Assembly: GCA_027574665.1 (NCBI GenBank)
Contig: CM050672.1
Span: forward strand, 6,618,001-6,682,000
Source of the DNA: Rhynochetos jubatus
Lineage: Eukaryota; Chordata; Aves; Eurypygiformes; Rhynochetidae
DNA: 64,000 nt
Direction: 5' to 3'
Part shown: piece after piece, positions 62,641 to 64,000 of the stretch
Position numbering within the stretch: position 1 is the first letter of the stretch
Layout of the letters: each line of letters opens with the position of its first letter
Notes under the pieces: model-generated
What the model saw: only the letters and a program-made list of their open reading frames with translations
Database searches by the model: none
Told to the model about the DNA's origin: nothing
Position numbers and translations under genes: made by a program

Positions 62641-62669
62641 GTTAACGCTGGTGTTGTCTTGTGTTGCAG
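62641..62669 (+). promoter_or_regulatory. GRIK3: 3' splice site of intron 1: branch point, tract and acceptor
   Basis: The acceptor AG is at 62668-62669, preceded by TTGC. A TTAAC motif at 62642-62646 fits the branch-point consensus, with the likely branch A at 62645, 25 nt before the exon. The tract between them is not a clean pyrimidine run: it is GT-rich (TGTTGTCTTGTGTTG). A GU-rich tract weakens U2AF binding and is the type of site CELF proteins recognise, but regulation here is only inferred. Confidence 0.85.
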
Positions 62670-62846
62670 GAGGAATCTTTGAGTATGCGGACGGCCCCAA
62701 TACCCAGGTTATGAGTGCTGAGGAGCAAGCCTTCAGATTTTCTGCCAATATAATTAACAGAAACAGAACTTTGTTGCCTAACACAACACTAACCTACGAC
62801 ATTCAGAGGATACACTTCCACGACAGCTTTGAAGCAACTAAGAAAG
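62670..62846 (+). CDS. GRIK3: GRIK3 (GluK3 kainate receptor), exon 2
   Basis: Internal coding exon of a kainate-type glutamate-gated cation channel, which acts at neuronal synapses. The 177 bases read as 58 full codons with one split codon at each end, so both flanking introns are phase 1. The peptide begins [10 protein letters not shown] and ends [10 protein letters not shown]. It covers the first beta strand of the amino-terminal (LIVBP-like) domain, the following helix ([16 protein letters not shown]) and the next strand up to the start of helix B. This domain drives subunit assembly outside the cell. Two N-glycosylation sequons are visible: NRT (codon at 62762) and NTT (62780). The EYADGPN and RIHFHD stretches match GRIK3 as I know it; GRIK1 and GRIK2 differ there. 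The boundaries are an AG at 62668-62669 and GTAAGA at 62847. No stops or frameshifts. Exons 1 and 3 onward are not in the window. Confidence 0.96.
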
Positions 62847-62852
62847 GTAAGA
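62847..62852 (+). promoter_or_regulatory. GRIK3: 5' splice site of intron 2
   Basis: The exon ends AAAG and is followed by GTAAGA, giving AAG|GTAAGA, a near-consensus U1 site. The last exon base is the first base of a split codon, expected to complete an alanine codon in the next exon of the family. Confidence 0.93.
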
Positions 62853-63455
62853 GCACTGCTCACTCCGCAGCTCTGCGGCCTTTCATTCATTGAAAAAAGG
62901 CACGGTTTGGCTCGAGACCCAGCAGCTCATTTTGCCCTGCTCTGCTCAGTGACTGAGATTAGAAGTGCTCCAGGAGCTGAACCTCCGGAGGCATTTTAAT
63001 CTAAGGGGAACAACCATTCTTTTTTCCCCTCTGCAAACCTCACAAAACTCCTTTCAGTGTTTGCTTCTCATCCTGCGCGAAGGTCTGTAGGCCATGCCTT
63101 TGTTTATTTTACTGTATCCCTGGCAGTTTCAACATCCCTAGAGAAGAAATTCAGTTCACTGCCTAACAGACAGGCACTTTTTCTTAGCGGGTAACAGCAG
63201 CCCTCTCGAACTGCTGACTGGGAGGGAAGCAGTGGGACCACACCGCAAAGGCTGTGGGGCTGATGGCCTGAAGGGCTTGAGTTTGGGAGAAACGAAACCT
63301 GCTGAGCTGGCAGTCGTAAGAGGGTGTCACGAGGGGAGGGAGCAGGTATCTGCGGGTTCACCATCCCCTTTTAAGGTTGTTTCACTGTGGAGGCTTCCCC
63401 CAGCCCTGCTGAGCACGGCTCGGTGATGAGCACCCAGGCTGGCTGCGCCGAGCGC

Positions 63456-63513
63456 GGGGACACGTGTGTGTCAGGGGACACACGTGAGTGTCGGGGGGGG
63501 ACACGTGTGTCCC
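63456..63513. repeat. Three-copy GACACGTGTG minisatellite with CACGTG E-boxes
   Basis: Imperfect units start GGGGACAC at 63456, 63474 and 63497. CACGTG lies at 63461-63466, 63481-63486 and 63502-63507, spaced 20 and 21 bp (about two helical turns). CACGTG is the E-box for USF, MYC/MAX, MITF/TFE and CLOCK/BMAL1 families. GC-rich and probably length-variable. Confidence 0.9.
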
Positions 63514-64000
63514 AGCGTCTGTCTGTGCTCGTGCCCCTCTCAGGCTGGGACCAGAGGCTTTCCTAAAATCTTGCCATGAAACGTAGCTGTCGCAGAGCTC
63601 CCGCTGAGAGTGGTATGTGTCAGCGCTCGGTCTGGAAGGGCCCGCAGGGGCAGCTGAGAAATTATATGCTCTTGTTCCTCTGAAAAGCTTTTACTGCTGA
63701 CCCCTCCCAAAACTGCAGCCCCAAATGCATTTGTTTGGGTTTGACTTCTCAGTGAAAGCTTGAAGCAGCTATGAAAAGCATTATTTTGCAGGGGAAAAAA
63801 ACCACTATTAAAATTAGTGGGAAAACACATTCATTGTGGCGATTCTGATCATCTCCGGGTGTTTCTTTCACAACTCTGGAGGCTCAGCCGTTCCAACACC
63901 ATAGCCCTGATTCCCTCCTCTGAGAACATGCCTGTGCCTCTAACCACTGCCCCAGCAAGCCCCCCCCGCCGTAATTCCTCCCCTCTCTCCCGCTGCCTGT

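Larger units (their letters stand above)
1..62669 (+). other. GRIK3: Probable GRIK3 intron 1 (5' end not seen)
   Basis: Everything upstream of exon 2 lacks any exon I can recognise. I looked for a short GC-rich exon with a hydrophobic signal peptide ending in an Ile-Arg-Ile-like run split after the first base of a glycine codon and followed by GT, and did not find one. Long first introns are typical of kainate receptor genes. The region carries eight CR1 fragments in both orientations (three or four each way) and many AT-rich patches. If exon 1 does lie inside unrecognised sequence, the left part would instead be 5' flank. Confidence 0.7.
62847..64000 (+). other. GRIK3: Start of GRIK3 intron 2
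   Basis: No further exon is visible. The next exon should begin by completing an alanine codon and continue with a Cys-Asp-Gln-like helix, and no such sequence is present. Apart from the CACGTG minisatellite at 63456-63513, I see only ordinary mixed-composition intron. Confidence 0.85.

Overview
This is a eukaryotic, almost certainly bird, genomic window. It consists almost entirely of intron sequence from one gene. The only coding sequence I can support is a single exon on the + strand at 62670-62846. It encodes 58 whole codons plus two split codons from the start of the amino-terminal domain of a kainate-type ionotropic glutamate receptor. The residues match GRIK3 (GluK3) rather than GRIK1 or GRIK2. 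In mammalian gene structure this is exon 2, so the sequence before it is read as GRIK3 intron 1 (at least 62.6 kb) and the last 1.15 kb as the start of intron 2. Exon 1 (signal peptide and first residues of the mature protein) was not found. Part of the left side could therefore be 5' flanking DNA if exon 1 lies in unrecognised sequence, but the simpler reading is that exon 1 lies to the left of the window.

The bird assignment rests on the repeats. The only interspersed repeats I recognise are eight 5'-truncated CR1 LINE fragments (about 2.4 kb, roughly 4% of the window), with typical CR1 3' ends carrying ATTCTATG-like tails. No Alu, B1/B2, L1 or other mammalian repeats are visible. Low repeat load and CR1 dominance fit birds better than turtles or crocodilians.

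Layout: 1-9 kb is mixed-composition intron with a 12-bp tandem repeat, a G-quadruplex motif, the longest CR1 (5789-6597) and two CpG-dense patches. 9-18.5 kb alternates AT-rich patches resembling conserved noncoding elements with GC-rich stretches and two antisense CR1 pieces. 18.5-35 kb holds three more CR1 fragments, a purine/pyrimidine-alternating tract, several AT-rich patches, a locally amplified CR1 end and a triple CAGCTG array, followed by a sixth sense or antisense CR1 end at 34.7 kb. 35-50 kb is the least structured part. 50-60 kb has the strongest AT-rich conserved-element candidates, one with a pair of TCF/LEF-type sites. The 500 bases before the exon carry a duplicated MEF2/CArG-like site, a palindrome and a G-quadruplex motif. 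600 bases after the exon is a three-copy CACGTG minisatellite.

I found no protein-coding system, RNA gene, CRISPR array or new mobile element that I could defend as novel. The interest lies in noncoding structure: short arrays of transcription-factor-like motifs at near-helical spacing inside a very large neuronal receptor intron. All regulatory readings are inferences that need alignment or chromatin data.
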